A DNA stretch of 64,000 nucleotides from Pseudomonas putida (GCF_026625125.1 NZ_CP113097.1:4946001-5010000); one strand, 5' to 3'. Shown: positions 36,594-44,779, counted from the first letter of the stretch. Notes: a model not told the origin generated them from the letters alone. Numbers and translations are program-made.

Positions 36594-37763
36594 ATGATGG
36601 GCGAATTCGATGCCATCCGACCGTACGACGATGCTGAGGTCCCTGCCGTGCTGGCACGCCTGCTCAGCGACCCGGCATTCCTCGATATCCTCACCCACTT
36701 CCGCTTCCCGCGCGCAGCCGGGGCATTCGGCTGGCTGCTCAAGCCGCTGATCGCCCGCCGCCTGCGCAAGGAGTTCGCCGGGGTCACCTGCGTGTCCACG
36801 TTGCAGGACAAGGTCGAATACTACGTCGACCACACCATCGAGCGCGCTACCGACGGGGTCACGTACACAGGCGTCGAGCAACTCAAATCCGGTACCGCCT
36901 ATCTGTTCCTGGCCAACCACCGTGACATCGTCATGGATCCGGCCTTCGTCAACTACGCGGTGTACCACGCCGGCCTGCCGACGCCACGCATCGCCATTGG
37001 CGACAACTTGCTGCAAAAGCCATTCGTCAGCGACATGATGCGCCTGAACAAGAGTTTCATCGTCCACCGCTCGCTCAGCGGCCGGCGTGAAAAGCTCGCG
37101 GCCTACCAGTTGCTCTCGGCCTACATCAACCATTCGATCCGCAACGACGGTACCTCGATCTGGATCGCCCAGGCCGAAGGCCGTGCCAAGGATGGTGATG
37201 ACCGTACCGACTCGGCCATCCTCAAGATGTTCCACATGAGCCGCAAGGACGAGCCTTTCGGTGCAGTGATCCAGGGCCTCAACCTCACCCCGGTGTCCAT
37301 CAGCTACGAGTACGACCCTTGCGACCAGGCCAAGGCGCGCGAGCTGTATATCCGTGCGACCACCGGTACCTACCAGAAAGCGCCGGGTGAAGACGACAAC
37401 AGCATTGCCAAAGGCATCACCGGCTACAAGGGCCGTGTCCATATCAACTTCGCCCCGCCGGTAACCGCGTTCTACGAGGACACCAAACAGCTGGCGCAGG
37501 AGATCGACCGGCAGATCCTGGGTGGCTACCGGTTGTTCCCGGTGCACTACCTGGCCTATGCAATGTGGGACGAAAAGGATGAGGCACTGCAGGTGCCGAG
37601 CGCCGAGAAGGTGTTCCCCGCAGAGGAGCTGGCAAAAGCCAAGGAAGAATGGCAACGCCGCCTGGACGCCTGCCCGCAGGAGCAGCGGCCATACCTGGTG
37701 TTGCAATACGCCACCCCGGTGCGCAACCAGTATCAGGTCAGGCAACAGGCACCGGTTGCCTGA
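36594..37763 (+). CDS. PlsC-like acyltransferase (1-acyl-glycerol-phosphate type), variant HX5D motif
   Basis: The 389-residue protein contains an acyltransferase domain around 115-330. Its motif I reads LANHRDIVMDPAF, so five rather than four residues lie between the catalytic His and Asp (HX5D, unlike the usual HX4D). Motif II-like KSFIVHRSLSGRREK and motif III-like WIAQAEGRAKDG follow. The spacing variant is also, as I recall, found in a subfamily of bacterial acyltransferases with NHRDI sequences. It is soluble or peripheral, with no clear membrane helix. It probably acylates lysophospholipid or a similar acceptor. Start is ATG 36594 or the adjacent ATG 36597, after AAGAGAG. Confidence 0.82.
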   Translation: MMGEFDAIRPYDDAEVPAVLARLLSDPAFLDILTHFRFPRAAGAFGWLLKPLIARRLRKEFAGVTCVSTLQDKVEYYVDHTIERATDGVTYTGVEQLKSGTAYLFLANHRDIVMDPAFVNYAVYHAGLPTPRIAIGDNLLQKPFVSDMMRLNKSFIVHRSLSGRREKLAAYQLLSAYINHSIRNDGTSIWIAQAEGRAKDGDDRTDSAILKMFHMSRKDEPFGAVIQGLNLTPVSISYEYDPCDQAKARELYIRATTGTYQKAPGEDDNSIAKGITGYKGRVHINFAPPVTAFYEDTKQLAQEIDRQILGGYRLFPVHYLAYAMWDEKDEALQVPSAEKVFPAEELAKAKEEWQRRLDACPQEQRPYLVLQYATPVRNQYQVRQQAPVA

Positions 37764-37768
37764 TCACA

Positions 37769-37787
37769 GGGGCCGCTTGGCGGCCCC
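37769..37787. terminator. Hairpin between convergent genes
   Basis: GGGGCCGC (37769-37776) and GCGGCCCC (37780-37787) pair perfectly across a 3-base loop, six bases after the acyltransferase stop. No T run follows. It lies between convergent genes and may serve both. Confidence 0.5.
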
Positions 37788-37794
37788 GCAGGGT

Positions 37795-38055
37795 TCAGAT
37801 CCAGGTACTGAACCAGGACAGCAGCAAGGCCATCGCCAGGCAGGAAAAGCCGAGAATGTAGTAATAGCGCGGCACCCGCTGCTCGAACGCATCCACCAGG
37901 CCTTCGTCCGCTGCCAGGCTCTCGCGGGTGATGGCCTGGCGACGCCGTGCACTGTGCAGCAGCAATCCGCCCGGGCAGGTCATCAACAGCGCCAGCAGAT
38001 TGATCAGCTTGGTCGGATGGGCGGCCAGAACCCCCCAGAGCACTTGCAAGGACAT
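37795..38055 (-). CDS. Small membrane protein, hypothetical
   Basis: I do not recognise a named family. The 86-residue protein has two hydrophobic helices, around 10-33 (GVLAAHPTKLINLLALLMTC) and 66-84 (YYILGFSCLAMALLLSWFST), separated by a basic and acidic loop (RRRQAITRESLAADEGL). It should sit in the inner membrane as a hairpin. ATG at 38055 follows GAGG by seven bases; GTG at 38058 is too close to that site. It is convergent with the acyltransferase gene. Confidence 0.7.
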   Translation of the reverse strand: MSLQVLWGVLAAHPTKLINLLALLMTCPGGLLLHSARRRQAITRESLAADEGLVDAFEQRVPRYYYILGFSCLAMALLLSWFSTWI

Positions 38056-38134
38056 CACGCAACCTCGGTCAGAACGTCAGCGAAGGCCGGCATTCTACCG
38101 AAGGCCGGCCCCGACGCCCGAAATTGGCGACAAA

Positions 38135-38169
38135 GTGTCACTAAATTTCATCTGTCACACGCTCGTCAT
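38135..38169 (+). promoter_or_regulatory. Pho-box-like repeats
   Basis: CTGTCAC (38152-38158), then four bases and TCGTCAT (38163-38169), follow the 11-base periodicity of a PhoB box, CTGTCAT-N4-CTGTCAT, with two mismatches in the second half. An upstream pair, GTGTCAC-TAAA-TTTCAT (38135-38151), is more degenerate. The run lies 47-81 bases before the 68-codon gene. Confidence 0.3.
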
Positions 38170-38215
38170 AAGGGCAGGCCACCCTGTCGGCCTTTTCCCG
38201 AGCCGGAGCTTGTTC

Positions 38216-38422
38216 ATGCTGCACGCCGAAAACCAGGATCGCCTCTATCTCGTTGCCCAGAGCGATGAACAGCAGGCGTTGATCGATGGTTTCGCCATCA
38301 ATGTCCAGGACCGCCAGTGGCTGGTGTATTGCGCACTGGGCGGGCATGCGCATGAGCATTTGCCAGAGGTGGACCTGCTGACGGGCGTAAGCGTGCTGGA
38401 CTTCCATTTCGACGCGGCCTGA
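38216..38422 (+). CDS. Small hypothetical protein (68 aa)
   Basis: The protein reads MLHAENQDRLYLVAQSDEQQ and then VQDRQWLVYCALGGHAHEHL, ending LDFHFDAA. It is acidic, soluble and has a beta-rich look; two His pairs (GHAHEH) could bind metal. No family is recognised. GGAG precedes ATG at 38216 by seven bases. A strong terminator follows. A longer frame upstream to 37928 runs antisense to the membrane-protein gene and is not believed. Confidence 0.7.
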   Translation: MLHAENQDRLYLVAQSDEQQALIDGFAINVQDRQWLVYCALGGHAHEHLPEVDLLTGVSVLDFHFDAA

Positions 38423-38439
38423 GGCCTGTGCACGAGCAA

Positions 38440-38476
38440 AAAAAACCGCTGCCTGGCAAACAGGCAGCGGTTTTTT
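38440..38476. terminator. Bidirectional intrinsic terminator
   Basis: A-rich left arm AAAAAACCGCTGCCTG pairs with right arm CAGGCAGCGGTTTTTT over 16 bases with loop GCAAA. The A/T tails give U runs on both strands, so it can end both the 68-codon gene and the converging yajG-like gene. Confidence 0.92.
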
Positions 38477-38494
38477 CTCGCTCCAGCGAAAAGC

Positions 38495-39079
38495 TTATTC
38501 GCCCAGCACCTGACCGATGGTCGGGTCCTTGAACAGGCGGGTCAACGCATCGCTCAGCACGTCACTCACCAGCTTGGTGTTGGTTTCCTGGTTGGGCGCC
38601 ATGCCGAAGCGCTGGTCCAACGAGGCGCCATAGCGGCCGCTGTAACGGCGGTTGGCGTTCGACACATCGGCGCGGAAGGTGGCGCCGATGGTGGCTTCGG
38701 TCACGTACAGGTTGTCCTTGGGCGACTGGTACTTCAACTCGGCCAGGGTCACGGTCAGCTGCGGCGCATTGCCGGCGTTGGCCGTGGGGGTAAAGCCCAA
38801 CAGGCGTACGGCGGCCTCGGCCTGGGCCTGCACTTTGGGCACGATGTCATTGCCACTGACACTGATAGTGCTGGTCTCGGGGTACATGCCACCACGAGTA
38901 CCCAGGGACTGCGAAGCCCGGCCGTCCACTACCTTGACCACCACCGGCTGGCCGTGGCCGACCGGGGCGAGCTGGGCGTTGAGCTTGGGTTGCGGGCTGA
39001 GTTGTTGCGGGCTGTGGGCACAACCCACCAGGCTCAGGCTGGCCACGGCAAGCAAACCGAACAACAGACGTTGCAACAT
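38495..39079 (-). CDS. YajG family lipoprotein
   Basis: The 194-residue protein has a lipoprotein signal peptide with lipobox LSLVGC (Cys20) and a Pro/Gln-rich linker (SPQQLSPQPKLNAQL). The YajG domain shows VVVKVVDGRASQSLGTRGG and LGFTPTANAGNAPQLTVTL, ending in a helical DVLSDALTRLFKDP. The family is close to the LPS-assembly and cell-wall-associated lipoproteins; in E. coli yajG sits with ampG. The role is not established. A downstream terminator is shared with the 68-codon gene. Confidence 0.88.
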   Translation of the reverse strand: MLQRLLFGLLAVASLSLVGCAHSPQQLSPQPKLNAQLAPVGHGQPVVVKVVDGRASQSLGTRGGMYPETSTISVSGNDIVPKVQAQAEAAVRLLGFTPTANAGNAPQLTVTLAELKYQSPKDNLYVTEATIGATFRADVSNANRRYSGRYGASLDQRFGMAPNQETNTKLVSDVLSDALTRLFKDPTIGQVLGE

Positions 39080-39135
39080 GCGTGTTTCTCCAGAAAATGC
39101 GGCGAAGGCTCACAGTATACCTAGCGGCAAGCTAC

Positions 39136-39189
39136 AAGCGGCAAGCTAGAAGTAAAAGCCCGCGGGCGCCTTGTTGTGGCTTGCCGCTT
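39136..39189. repeat. GCTTG-type inverted repeat between divergent genes
   Basis: AAGCGGCAAGC (39136-39146) and GCTTGCCGCTT (39179-39189) form 11-base perfect arms with a 32-base loop, near AAGCTACAAGC repeats. It is similar in type to the heptad block at 32.8 kb. It lies between yajG-like and the 77-codon gene. Confidence 0.7.
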
Positions 39190-39271
39190 GATACCAGGCG
39201 CGCCTGTCACACGCGGTTCATGGTCCGGCGGTTATCCTCGCCACAAGCCCTACCACACAGGACTCAACACC

Positions 39272-39505
39272 ATGGCCTCGCTCTGGACCCTGCTCTTGCA
39301 ACGCTCGCGCCACACGACCTATGCCCGCCTCGATGGCGACGGCATCTGCCTGGGGTTCAAGCAATGCAGCCAGCCACCCGGCAACAGCGGCTGGGTGCAG
39401 GTCACGGAAATCCAGCTTGCCTGGCTGGGCCGCCCGCTGCCCGCCAACGCCCGGGTTTGCGCCCATGCAAGCCGCCATTGGCAGCGGCGCACCCTGCCCG
39501 CCTGA
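39272..39505 (+). CDS. Small hypothetical protein (77 aa)
   Basis: The 77-residue protein opens MASLWTLLLQRSRHTTYARL and continues DGDGICLGFKQCSQPPGNSG, then LAWLGRPLP. It is basic, with a short hydrophobic patch at the N terminus, and does not match any family I recognise. AGGA lies ten bases before the ATG at 39272. The larger frame upstream to 39176 overlaps the GCTTG repeat and is not supported. It precedes the long mqo leader. Confidence 0.6.
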   Translation: MASLWTLLLQRSRHTTYARLDGDGICLGFKQCSQPPGNSGWVQVTEIQLAWLGRPLPANARVCAHASRHWQRRTLPA

Positions 39506-40109
39506 CAAACGCTGCAATAAAAAGCACGAATAACGACCTTTCTGCCCGCGACATCGTTATAATCTCCCCCCGATTATAAGGACGTCTCCTGATCGGGCCC
39601 CGCATTTGCCGTTTGACCCCGGCACCTTCACCGCTTCGCCCACAGAGAGCCTTCCACTCAGGTCTTGCATCGGCTGTCGTGCCTGCTTTTCCGGCCCTTC
39701 GCACTGCATGAACCTGTGGGTTGCCATCGCGCAGTCCCCTTTTGAGGTTCACGTCTCCAAAAGAGCGTGAAAAAAACGGTTTTCACAACTTCACGAGAGT
39801 GTGGCGAGCAAATGAACAGTCTGGCATGTGCAATAGCGACAGATGTGTCCCGAACGGCCCTGAACAGGCGGCTGATACGCTCATTTCACATGGGTGTCTG
39901 AATCCGTTCCATAACGCACGCACGACACCTTGACCATAAGTCGAATTGCCGCACCTGGGGCAAACGGCGTTCAATAGACGAACCCGAAGACTGATTTGGC
40001 GGTGTCCGCGGAAGTTGCAAGAACTGCGAAAAGTCGGACATGGCGATCCTGGCACCCCTGGGGTCCTATGCTGTCAATTAGGTAGCTGTAGATTGTGGAG
40101 ACGCGTTAA
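39506..40109 (+). promoter_or_regulatory. 604-bp mqo leader with TTATAATC palindrome
   Basis: A palindrome TTATAATC-N7-GATTATAA lies at 39557-39579 and contains a perfect TATAAT (39558-39563), so it is probably a promoter overlapped by an operator; the -35 (GACCTT region) is weak. If so, mqo has an untranslated leader of about 540 bases. Within it, an ATG at 39812 opens a 29-codon frame (to 39901) after a weak GAG site. No known riboswitch is recognised. Long leaders can also hold a small RNA; this is inferred from position only. Confidence 0.45.
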
Positions 40110-41615
40110 ATGGCGCAGAACGAATCGGTTGATGTAGTACTGGTAGGCGCGGGCATCATGAGTGCCACCCTGGCCGTACTGCTCAAGGAGCTCGACCCGA
40201 CCCTGAAGCTTGAGGTCGTCGAGGCGATGGACTCCGGGGCCGCGGAAAGCTCCAACCCCTGGAACAACGCAGGCACCGGCCATGCCGGCCTGTGCGAGCT
40301 GAACTACACGCCCCAGGCCGCCGATGGCAGCATCGACATCAAGAAGGCCGTGCACATCAACACCCAGTTCGAGGTATCGCGCCAGTTCTGGGCTTACCTG
40401 AGCAAAAAAGGCAATTTCGGCCCGGCCCGTGCCTTCATCAACCCTGTCCCGCACCTGAGCTACGTCGAAGGTGACAAAGGTGTTGCCTTCCTCAAGAAGC
40501 GTTTCGAGCTGCTCAAGCAGCACCACGCCTTCGCCGAGATGGAATACACCGAAGACAAGGCGGTGATGAATGAATGGATGCCGCTGATGATGCCAGGCCG
40601 CCCGGCCGACCAGCATATCGCCGCCACCCGCGTGACCAAAGGTACCGACGTCAACTTCGGCGCACTGACCAACAAGCTGCTCAAGCTGCTGGGCGACTCG
40701 CAGAACGCGCAGGTCAAGTACAGCAAGAAGGTCGTTGGCCTGCGCCGTAATGGCGCGGGCTGGACCGTCAGCATCAAGGACGTCAACAGCGGCGGCAGCC
40801 GTGAAGTGGACGCCCGCTTCGTGTTCCTCGGCGCCGGCGGCGCGGCACTGCCGCTACTGCAACTGTCGGGCATCCCGGAAGGCAAAGGCTTCGGCGGCTT
40901 CCCGGTGAGCGGCCAGTGGCTGCGTTGCGACAACCCGGAAATCGTCAAGCAGCACCAGGCCAAGGTCTACAGCCAGGCCGCCGTTGGCGCGCCGCCGATG
41001 TCGGTGCCGCACCTGGACACCCGCGTGGTGGACGGCAAGACATCGCTGCTGTTCGGCCCCTATGCCGGCTTCACTACCAAGTTCCTCAAGCACGGCTCGT
41101 TGATGGACCTGCCACTGTCGGTGCGCATGGGCAACATTGGCCCTATGCTGGCCGTTGCCCGCGACAACATGGACCTGACCAAGTACCTGGTCAGCGAAGT
41201 GATGCAGTCGATGGAACAGCGCCTCGAGTCGCTGCGCCGCTTCTACCCGCAGGCCAAGGCCGAAGACTGGCGCCTGGAAGTGGCTGGCCAGCGCGTGCAG
41301 ATCATCAAGAAGGATCCGAAAAAAGGCGGCATCCTGCAGTTCGGTACCGAGTTGGTGTCGGCACAGGACGGCAGCCTGGCAGCGCTGCTCGGCGCGTCCC
41401 CTGGCGCATCGGTGACGGTGTCGATCATGCTTGAGCTGATCGAACGCTGCTTCCCCGAGCAGACCAAGGGCGCCTGGGCCGCCAAGCTCAAGGAAATCTT
41501 CCCGGCTCGCGAGAAGACCTTGGCCACCGATGCAGCCCTGTACCACAAGATCAGTGCCGAGAATGATGAGGCGCTGGACCTGGTAGAGAACAGCCCGGCC
41601 AAGCATTACGCCTGA
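40110..41615 (+). CDS. mqo: Malate:quinone oxidoreductase
   Basis: The 501-residue FAD-dependent enzyme oxidises malate to oxaloacetate and reduces quinone at the inner membrane, replacing or supplementing soluble malate dehydrogenase in the TCA cycle of Pseudomonas. The FAD site reads [17 protein letters not shown] near residues 9-25. The family motif [20 protein letters not shown] follows, then [22 protein letters not shown] and [11 protein letters not shown] segments. TGGAGA precedes ATG at 40110 by nine bases. It is monocistronic, with an odd duplicated 3' flank. Confidence 0.98.
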   Translation: MAQNESVDVVLVGAGIMSATLAVLLKELDPTLKLEVVEAMDSGAAESSNPWNNAGTGHAGLCELNYTPQAADGSIDIKKAVHINTQFEVSRQFWAYLSKKGNFGPARAFINPVPHLSYVEGDKGVAFLKKRFELLKQHHAFAEMEYTEDKAVMNEWMPLMMPGRPADQHIAATRVTKGTDVNFGALTNKLLKLLGDSQNAQVKYSKKVVGLRRNGAGWTVSIKDVNSGGSREVDARFVFLGAGGAALPLLQLSGIPEGKGFGGFPVSGQWLRCDNPEIVKQHQAKVYSQAAVGAPPMSVPHLDTRVVDGKTSLLFGPYAGFTTKFLKHGSLMDLPLSVRMGNIGPMLAVARDNMDLTKYLVSEVMQSMEQRLESLRRFYPQAKAEDWRLEVAGQRVQIIKKDPKKGGILQFGTELVSAQDGSLAALLGASPGASVTVSIMLELIERCFPEQTKGAWAAKLKEIFPAREKTLATDAALYHKISAENDEALDLVENSPAKHYA

Positions 41616-41750
41616 ACCGGCTGAGACGAAAACGCCCCTTGGGGGTGTGCCTGTCAGTTAGGTGATCCAGGGCCGCTTTGCGGCCCATCGCCGGCAAGCC
41701 GGCTCCCACAGGGATCGCGCCAGCTTTTGAAGTTGAGCAAGACAGTTGTT
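41603..41750. repeat. Direct repeat unit 1 (mqo 3' end plus REP)
   Basis: This 148-base unit starts in the last codons of mqo (GCATTACGCCTGA) and includes a REP core at 41669-41709. It recurs without gaps at 41777-41924, with about six mismatches. Confidence 0.9.
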
Positions 41751-41776
41751 GCTCAAAAAGTGCGCTGTCCCTGGGG

Positions 41777-41924
41777 GCATTACGCCTGAACAGGCTGAAA
41801 CGAAAACGCCCCTTGGGGTTATGCCTGTGAGCTAGGTGATCCAGGGCCGCTTTGCGGCCCATCGCCGGCAAGCCGGCTCCCACAGGGATCGCGCCAGCTT
41901 TTGAAGTTGAGCAAGACAGTTGTT
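41777..41924. repeat. Direct repeat unit 2 (copy of mqo 3' end plus REP)
   Basis: An ungapped 148-base copy of 41603-41750 at an offset of 174 bases, about 96 percent identical by eye. It carries a second copy of the mqo stop-codon region and a REP core at 41843-41883. Confidence 0.9.
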
Positions 41925-41965
41925 CCCACGGGTACAGCGCAAGGCTCGAGAACTGCGCGGTCATT

Positions 41966-42047
41966 GTGGGAGCCGGCTTGCCGGCGATGGGCTGCGTAGC
42001 AGCCCTGATCACACTAACTGTATGGCATCGCCGCTGGGGCGTTTTTT
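41966..42047. repeat. Inverted REP followed by a half-terminator
   Basis: A REP core in inverse orientation to the two before it runs 41966-42007. It is followed at 42036-42047 by GGGGCGTTTTTT. That half could pair with AAAACGCCCC, which occurs at 41629-41638 and 41803-41812, so an intrinsic terminator may have been split by the repeats. Confidence 0.6.
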
Positions 42048-42062
42048 GTGCCTGGGGATCCG

Positions 42063-42353
42063 TCAGCCCCGGGCTTTTTCGATGATCTCGATGTACTCAG
42101 CCGCATTGCGCTGATCGGCGATCACTTCGACGAAGGTCTTGCCTTGTTCGTCTTTGCCATCCAGGTCCAACCCGGCTTCAACGAAGAACCCTACGAAACG
42201 CTCGAAATCGTCGACACGCAAACCGCGGTAAGCCTTGATCAGCTTGTGCTGAGCAGGTGAGGTCACACCATCCGCAGGCTCAAACTGAAGGAACGACTTG
42301 ATATAGTCGTCGCTGATTTCGTCACCAATCACCTGCTTCTTGTCTTTGCGCAT
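42063..42353 (-). CDS. PA4642-family protein
   Basis: The 96-residue protein starts MRKDKKQVIGDEISDDYIKS and carries SPAQHKLIKAYRGLRVDDFE, the conserved core of a small pseudomonad family named after PA4642. It is acidic and helical with no membrane segment; the function is unknown. ATG at 42353 follows GGAG by seven bases, and the frame remains open to 42377 without similarity. It is convergent with mqo and shares the strand with the two genes that follow. Confidence 0.85.
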   Translation of the reverse strand: MRKDKKQVIGDEISDDYIKSFLQFEPADGVTSPAQHKLIKAYRGLRVDDFERFVGFFVEAGLDLDGKDEQGKTFVEVIADQRNAAEYIEIIEKARG

Positions 42354-42421
42354 TGCCGGCTCCAACTGGACCATCACGAATTTTCGAAGGCCGGCAGTTT
42401 ACCCCCCACACGCAGCACGTC

Positions 42422-42892
42422 TCAACGCGTACGTACGGTACCCGTGTGCAAGTCGGCCCAGACATGGCCGTTGGGGTAGGTCAGAAACTGTACATACACC
42501 GTCTCGTTGCGCAGCAGGTCCATCACCACTCGGTAGTCGCTGACCGGATAATTCAGGCTCAACGTACGGGTCTTGTCGTCATACACCGGCTTTTTCAGGC
42601 TCTTGCCCGCCTCGCCCTCGAAGGTGAGCAACACCTGGCTGAGGGTCGCTCCTTTACTCAGCGGCTTGCCTTTGAGGCGCATCTGCAAGGAGGCTGTGAT
42701 CGGAATGGGCTGTTGGTCAGATTGGCGCTGCGCCCCAACCACTACCGAGTAGTCGGTGACCTGCAACAGTTGCTGGCCGGTCGGCGCTTCCTGGCGCAGG
42801 GCCTGGTCATCGGGCGAGAGAAACTGGCTGTGCAGCGGTGCGGCGGCAAGAGGCAGGCTGACCGCCAGCAACAGGGGAACAATCGCACGCAT
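42422..42892 (-). CDS. Hypothetical secreted protein
   Basis: The 156-residue protein has a signal peptide (MRAIVPLLLAVSLPLAAAPL) and then a mostly beta-stranded domain with SLQMRLKGKPLSKGATLSQV and a C terminus YVQFLTYPNGHVWADLHTG. No family is recognised; a periplasmic binding or chaperone role is possible but not shown. ATG at 42892 follows AAGGAG by six bases. It lies between PA4642-like and WbuC cupin genes on the same strand. Confidence 0.75.
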   Translation of the reverse strand: MRAIVPLLLAVSLPLAAAPLHSQFLSPDDQALRQEAPTGQQLLQVTDYSVVVGAQRQSDQQPIPITASLQMRLKGKPLSKGATLSQVLLTFEGEAGKSLKKPVYDDKTRTLSLNYPVSDYRVVMDLLRNETVYVQFLTYPNGHVWADLHTGTVRTR

Positions 42893-42945
42893 GTGAGGCT
42901 CCTTGGCATGAAGGCGCACTCTAGCACGCGCAACGACAGGGGCTG

Positions 42946-43419
42946 TCAATCGAACTGCGCGAGCATCCAGGCGTGATACTGGGCAACACCCTCTTCGCCT
43001 TCACGCGGCGCCCAAGGGGCATGCTCGCCGTCGACTAACGGCCGGTACGGGCCCGCCTTGCATTCGAACAGGATGCTGTCTGCCTCGAGCACCACCAAAG
43101 AATGGAAGATGCCCGGGCGCAGGTCCACGCCAAGGCAGTCGCCACCGGCCTCGAGCACGCGCTTGTCGATGACGGCACCCTGCTCATCGAACATCAGCAG
43201 CCCCAAGCGGCCTTTGAGCGCCAACAAGGTCTCGGCCTTGTCCTCGCTCAGGTGCCGGTGAGGCGCGATGTAGGTGGACGGCTGCAAGCCCACTGCCAAA
43301 CGGTGACAGGGGTCCTGCATGTCATGGAAGTTGTGATGGTAGCGTCCACGCGGTGCCTCGGCGGCTTTTTGCGCCAGCCCGGCAAACAACGCTTGGTCGA
43401 TGAAAGCAGGCTGGCTCAT
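42946..43419 (-). CDS. WbuC family cupin metalloprotein
   Basis: The 157-residue protein has a cupin barrel of the WbuC type. RGRYHHNFHD is the N-terminal signature, and PSTYIAPHRHLSEDKAETLL gives the HxH...E metal site, with HSLVVLEADSILFECKAGPY towards the C terminus. WbuC relatives occur in O-antigen clusters and as stand-alone genes; the reaction is not known. It follows hpt with a two-base gap, so the two are cotranscribed. ATG at 43419 has AAGGGA upstream. Confidence 0.88.
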   Translation of the reverse strand: MSQPAFIDQALFAGLAQKAAEAPRGRYHHNFHDMQDPCHRLAVGLQPSTYIAPHRHLSEDKAETLLALKGRLGLLMFDEQGAVIDKRVLEAGGDCLGVDLRPGIFHSLVVLEADSILFECKAGPYRPLVDGEHAPWAPREGEEGVAQYHAWMLAQFD

Positions 43420-43421
43420 GA

Positions 43422-43979
43422 TCACAGTCCCTTGACGGCGAAGATGCCGTTCGCGTTACGCCAGTAACCTTTATAGTCCATGCCATAACCGAAGATGTAG
43501 CGATCGATGCACGGCAGGCCCACATAGCTGGCCTTCAGATCCGGGCTGGCCTTGCGGTCATGGTCTTTGTCGATCAGCACCGCAGTGTGCACCGAGCGGG
43601 CGCCGGCATGCTTGCAGAACTCGATGATGGCGCTGAGGGTGTGACCCTCGTCGAGGATATCGTCGACGATCAACACGTCACGATCGATGAACGACACCTC
43701 AGGCTTAGCCTTCCAGAACAGCTCACCACCACTGGTCTGGTTGCGATAACGCGTGGCATGCAGGTACGAGGCCTCCAGCGGGAACTGCAGGTGGGTCAGC
43801 AGCTTGCCAGCGAAGATCAGGCCTCCGTTCATGACACAGAACACCACCGGGTTCTTGTCGTGCAGGTCTTTGCAGATCTGCTCGCCAACCTTGGCAATGG
43901 CCGCTTCGACTTCGGCTTCGTTGTACAGGCAGTCTGCCTCGCGCATGACTTGACGGATGTGCTCGAGATCAGCGGACAT
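43422..43979 (-). CDS. hpt: Hypoxanthine/guanine phosphoribosyltransferase
   Basis: The 185-residue cytoplasmic enzyme makes IMP or GMP from hypoxanthine or guanine plus PRPP. The PRPP-binding motif VLIVDDILDEGHTL is clear. The flexible loop region contains RNQTSGGELFW and the purine-binding part CIDRYIFGYGMDYKGYWRN. ATG at 43979 follows GGAG by seven bases; the longer frame to 44177 has no similarity. Its promoter region is shared with divergent upp, giving paired purine and pyrimidine salvage genes. Confidence 0.96.
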   Translation of the reverse strand: MSADLEHIRQVMREADCLYNEAEVEAAIAKVGEQICKDLHDKNPVVFCVMNGGLIFAGKLLTHLQFPLEASYLHATRYRNQTSGGELFWKAKPEVSFIDRDVLIVDDILDEGHTLSAIIEFCKHAGARSVHTAVLIDKDHDRKASPDLKASYVGLPCIDRYIFGYGMDYKGYWRNANGIFAVKGL

Positions 43980-44091
43980 TGCGCTCTCCAGGGGGATTTT
44001 GGAAAAGCGGGCAAAGGTACGCATCCGCTCGTCACAGATCAAGCATTTATGGACTAACGTGCAAAAGGACTGCACGACAGCAAAGGCTGAA

Positions 44092-44103
44092 TAGATTAAT
44101 CTA
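44092..44103. promoter_or_regulatory. TAGATTAATCTA palindrome between hpt and upp
   Basis: A perfect 12-base palindrome lies in the divergent hpt/upp gap, 36 bases before the upp start. It includes TAATCT as a possible -10 for upp, with ACGACA 17 bases upstream as a -35. Operator function is a guess. Confidence 0.4.
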
Positions 44104-44138
44104 GCGCGGTTTTTTTGCCCGCCTTTCGGAGCCCCCCT

Positions 44139-44777
44139 ATGCCCACTCGTGAGATCCGCCACCCGCTGATCCGCCATAAGCTCGGCCTGATGCGCCGTGC
44201 CGACATCAGCACCAAGAACTTTCGCGAACTCGCCCAGGAAGTCGGCGCGCTACTGACCTACGAAGCCACTCAGGACCTGCCACTGGAAACCTACGAGATC
44301 GATGGCTGGTGTGGCAAGGTGCAAGTTGAAAAAATCGCCGGCAAGAAGATCACCGTGGTACCGATCCTGCGCGCCGGCATCGGCATGCTTGATGGCGTGC
44401 TCAGCCTGATCCCGGGCGCCAAGGTCAGTGCCGTGGGTGTCGCCCGCAACGAGGAGACGCTCGAAGCACACACCTACCTGGAAAAGCTGGCGCCGGACAT
44501 CAACCAGCGCCTGGCGCTGATCATCGACCCGATGCTCGCCACCGGTGGTTCGATGGTCGCCACCATCGACCTGCTGAAAAAAGCCGGCTGCAAGGAAATC
44601 CGCGCCATGGTGCTGGTCGCAGCCCCAGAAGGTATCGAAGTGGTGGAAAAAGCCCACCCGGATGTGCAGATCTACACCGCCTCGATCGACCAGCGCCTCA
44701 ACGAACACGGCTACATCGTGCCGGGCCTGGGCGACGCCGGTGACAAGATCTTCGGCACCAAGCAGAAGGACGCCTGA
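44139..44777 (+). CDS. upp: Uracil phosphoribosyltransferase
   Basis: The 212-residue enzyme converts uracil and PRPP to UMP. Family signatures are [16 protein letters not shown] at the start, [16 protein letters not shown], the PRPP site [11 protein letters not shown], and the uracil-binding [15 protein letters not shown] at the C terminus. CGGAG precedes ATG at 44139 by eight bases. It forms an operon with uraA, with two bases between stop and start. Confidence 0.97.
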   Translation: MPTREIRHPLIRHKLGLMRRADISTKNFRELAQEVGALLTYEATQDLPLETYEIDGWCGKVQVEKIAGKKITVVPILRAGIGMLDGVLSLIPGAKVSAVGVARNEETLEAHTYLEKLAPDINQRLALIIDPMLATGGSMVATIDLLKKAGCKEIRAMVLVAAPEGIEVVEKAHPDVQIYTASIDQRLNEHGYIVPGLGDAGDKIFGTKQKDA

Positions 44778-44779
44778 CC

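Noticed and set aside
40040..40109. Sigma-54 promoter before mqo (TGGCAC)
   Set aside because: TGGCAC is present, but no TTGC lies at the right distance for a -12 element.
40854..41606. 250-codon minus-strand frame opposite mqo
   Set aside because: A shadow of mqo, with His/Gln-rich low-complexity sequence and no signals.
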